DNA from: Candidatus Cloacimonetes bacterium HGW-Cloacimonetes-3
GTDB taxonomy: Bacteria > Cloacimonadota > Cloacimonadia > Cloacimonadales > Cloacimonadaceae
Assembly (NCBI GenBank): GCA_002840645.1
Contig: PHBO01000011.1
Span: 83,563-147,562 of the forward strand
Direction of reading: 5' to 3'
DNA length: 64,000 nt
The notes below the pieces were generated by a model that saw only the letters and a program-made list of their open reading frames with translations, was not told the DNA's origin and ran no database searches. Positions 62,378 to 64,000 of this stretch are shown here, in pieces (positions within the stretch are counted from its first letter, which is position 1; each line of letters opens with the position of its first letter). A program made the position numbers and the translations under genes.

Positions 62378-62977
62378 ATGCATAAATTAGCCCAAATGAA
62401 CACTCCCATCTTCTGGGCAGAGGGACACCCGGGAAGCCTGAACCGCGAGGATTGGGAACTTACCGTAACAGGCAGCTGTGCCAAGCCGCACATCTTTACC
62501 TGGGCAGAGCTAAATGCCCTGCCTCAAACCGAAGTGCAGGCACGGCTTACCAGTGTAACCCGCTGGTCGGTAGCGGGCAAATGGAAGGGTATTCCCCTCT
62601 CCACGATTCTTAGCGAAGTGGAGATGAATCCAAGCTGCCGTTTTATCCGCTTTATTTCATATGGCGAAGTTTACGACACCTCTATCCCCCTGGATATTGC
62701 CCTACTGCCCAAATCCATTCTGGCACACAGTTTCGATGGTGAATACCTAAGTGAAGATTACGGCGGTCCCCTGCGTGCCTTTATCCCCTACTTGTGGGGT
62801 TATAAATCTGCCAAGAGCCTGGTACGCATTGAATTGATGGACTTTTATGTACCGGGATTCTGGGAAATTCGCGGTTATACAGACAGTGCTGAAATTGAAG
62901 CCGGAGTGTGCAGAGACGTAAACGACGGTGGCAAGATAAAAGAAATCCCGGATGGGGAAGTGCTGCGGTTTATCTAA
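62378..62977 (+). CDS. Sulfite-oxidase-fold protein lacking the molybdenum-binding Cys
   Basis: This 199-residue protein matches the oxidoreductase molybdopterin-binding domain of the SuoX/YedY type: WELTVTGSCAKPHIFTWAEL, TSVTRWSVAGKWKGIPLSTI, SYGEVYDTSIPLDIAL, EDYGGPLRAFIPYLWGYKSA and YVPGFWEIRGY are the family blocks. In active members the TRWS segment is preceded by Cys (CVTRWS), which ligates molybdenum; here that position is Ser59 (codon AGT). It also lacks a signal peptide. It may still bind molybdopterin, or may have lost redox activity. AAAGGA precedes the ATG, and the next gene starts directly at its stop. Confidence 0.85.
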   Translation: MHKLAQMNTPIFWAEGHPGSLNREDWELTVTGSCAKPHIFTWAELNALPQTEVQARLTSVTRWSVAGKWKGIPLSTILSEVEMNPSCRFIRFISYGEVYDTSIPLDIALLPKSILAHSFDGEYLSEDYGGPLRAFIPYLWGYKSAKSLVRIELMDFYVPGFWEIRGYTDSAEIEAGVCRDVNDGGKIKEIPDGEVLRFI

Positions 62978-63892
62978 ATGAAGTTTTGGCTCCCTTATAT
63001 TAAAGCCATTCTGGCTATGCTGTGCTGGTCTGTCACTTTTGTGTGGATTAAAGTTGCGCTAAAAACTTACCATCCTTACGAGATTACTTTTCTGCGGCTA
63101 CTTATGGCAGTTTTATTGTTATTTCTGGTGCAATGGATTGGTAAGAAAGCGGAGAAAGTAAGTAAAAAGGATTTACAGCGTCTGATGTTAATTTCATTCT
63201 GTGAGCCGTTCCTGTATTTTATCGGGGAGGCAAACGGGATGCAATTTGTGTCCCCCACACTGGGAAGTCTGGTTATCTCCACCATTCCTATCTTTGCTGC
63301 CCTGGGAGCGTGGTTTATCTTACGGGAGCGGGTTTCTCCCCTCTTGCTGCTGGGTTTGCTGATCTCCTGCACGGGAGTAGCAGTTATGAGCCTGGCAGGC
63401 GGCGATTTTTCTGCCAATACCAAGGGGATATTGTTCCTTACAATCGCCGTTTTTGCGGGTACATTCTATGCTATCCTGGTGCGAGACCTTACCCATCGCT
63501 ATTCTGCGCTTACCATCGTAAGCTGGCAAAGCCTGTTTGGGCTGCTGTATTTCCTGCCGCTTTTCCTGCTCCGGGACGGTAATCACTTTCTCCATGTGAA
63601 ACACAGTGCCGATGGGCTGATTATCATTGCCGCCATGTCCCTGTTTGGCTCCGTGGGTGCATTTATGCTTTTCACGGGGGTAATACGAGAATTGGGAGTA
63701 GTGAAATCCAACGTCTTCACCAATCTTATCCCTGTTTTCACGGTGGTACTGGCGTTTCTGATTTTAGGCGATACGCTAAACACCCTTGCTACCCTGGGGC
63801 TTGCTTTAACGCTGGTGGGGCTGGTGCTTTCCCAATACAAAGACCTGAGGAAGCTGAACCGCAAGAAGATAATTAGCACTTTCCGCAGGTAA
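62978..63892 (+). CDS. EamA/DMT-family transporter
   Basis: This 304-residue membrane protein has ten hydrophobic helices in two repeats of five, as in the drug/metabolite transporter superfamily. The EamA signatures are LCWSVTFVWIKVALKTYHP and ITFLRLLMAVLLLF in the first half, and VKSNVFTNLIPVFTVVLAFL with GDTLNTLATLG in the second. Substrates are usually metabolites or amino acids and cannot be told here. It abuts the sulfite-oxidase-fold gene. The last 108 bases of the window show nothing I can name. Confidence 0.92.
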   Translation: MKFWLPYIKAILAMLCWSVTFVWIKVALKTYHPYEITFLRLLMAVLLLFLVQWIGKKAEKVSKKDLQRLMLISFCEPFLYFIGEANGMQFVSPTLGSLVISTIPIFAALGAWFILRERVSPLLLLGLLISCTGVAVMSLAGGDFSANTKGILFLTIAVFAGTFYAILVRDLTHRYSALTIVSWQSLFGLLYFLPLFLLRDGNHFLHVKHSADGLIIIAAMSLFGSVGAFMLFTGVIRELGVVKSNVFTNLIPVFTVVLAFLILGDTLNTLATLGLALTLVGLVLSQYKDLRKLNRKKIISTFRR

Positions 63893-64000
63893 AAGCAATA
63901 TTTTCCCCTGAGCTTGCTGCCATCTTGTCAAGTCCTGAAATAGTTGTCACGCTACTGCCGCAAAAGCTCCGACGTGCACAATCAAGGTGCTCGTCGCTTT

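Overview
The window is a gene-dense bacterial chromosome segment. The gene set points to the Fibrobacterota/Chlorobi/Bacteroidota superphylum, with a Cloacimonadota-like organism as the best guess. The reasons are a large lectin-like protein with a type IX-like (Por/FlgD) C-terminal sorting module, PorT-like and PorV-like outer-membrane barrels, many secreted proteins of unknown function, and AGGAG-type ribosome binding sites. The lineage is inferred, not proven. There are no transposases, phage genes, tRNAs or CRISPR arrays. One RNA gene, RNase P RNA, is clear.

Layout. 1-8.6 kb (+): a tightly packed six-gene run of ATP-grasp ligase (cut by the window edge), group IV PLP decarboxylase, urea-channel/M23 peptidase fusion, periplasmic TPR protein, TPR plus outer-membrane barrel, and giant lipoprotein. 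This is the strongest candidate for an undescribed envelope system. 8.6-12.9 kb (-): a Sel1-repeat protein, then a seven-gene arsenic operon (arsR, arsP, CcdA-like permease, small thioredoxin, DGC-type zinc protein, exported thioredoxin, arsC). 13.1-16.1 kb (+): nadC behind an attenuator-like hairpin, a zinc-ribbon coiled-coil protein, rnpB, and a secreted propeller-like protein. 16.2-31 kb (-): a triple C-type-lectin secreted protein, a sigma-54 activator with TPR-like sensor region, a copper P-type ATPase, an M16 protease, a lipoprotein, an orphan FecE-like ATPase and an MFS transporter. 31.2-36.7 kb: a signalling island of membrane PAS histidine kinase, Rcp1-like receiver and convergent hybrid kinase. 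36.7-37.5 kb: a repeat-rich gap. 37.5-45.5 kb (+): an Rrf2/cysteine desulfurase/IscU-DUF59 cluster, purA with an altered P-loop, a PorV-like protein, a DUF362 ferredoxin protein, an FtsB-like protein and a diguanylate cyclase. 45.6-52.3 kb: a MalK/UgpC-type ATPase, two barrel-like proteins, a secreted protein on the minus strand, and a PorT-like barrel. 52.7-63.9 kb (+): tpiA, serS, a glycoside-hydrolase-like exoprotein, a Wzz-like protein, mazG, a histidine kinase, nnrD/E, a sulfite-oxidase-fold protein lacking its molybdenum cysteine, and an EamA transporter.

Several intergenic regions carry long perfect palindromes or dispersed inverted repeats. One 56-bp element occurs twice in opposite orientation with a single mismatch. 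The most useful functional oddities are the urea-channel/M23 fusion and its cassette, the IscU-DUF59 fusion, PurA with GDEAKAK instead of GDEGKGK, the Cys-to-Ser change in the sulfite-oxidase-fold protein, and the hairpin in front of nadC.
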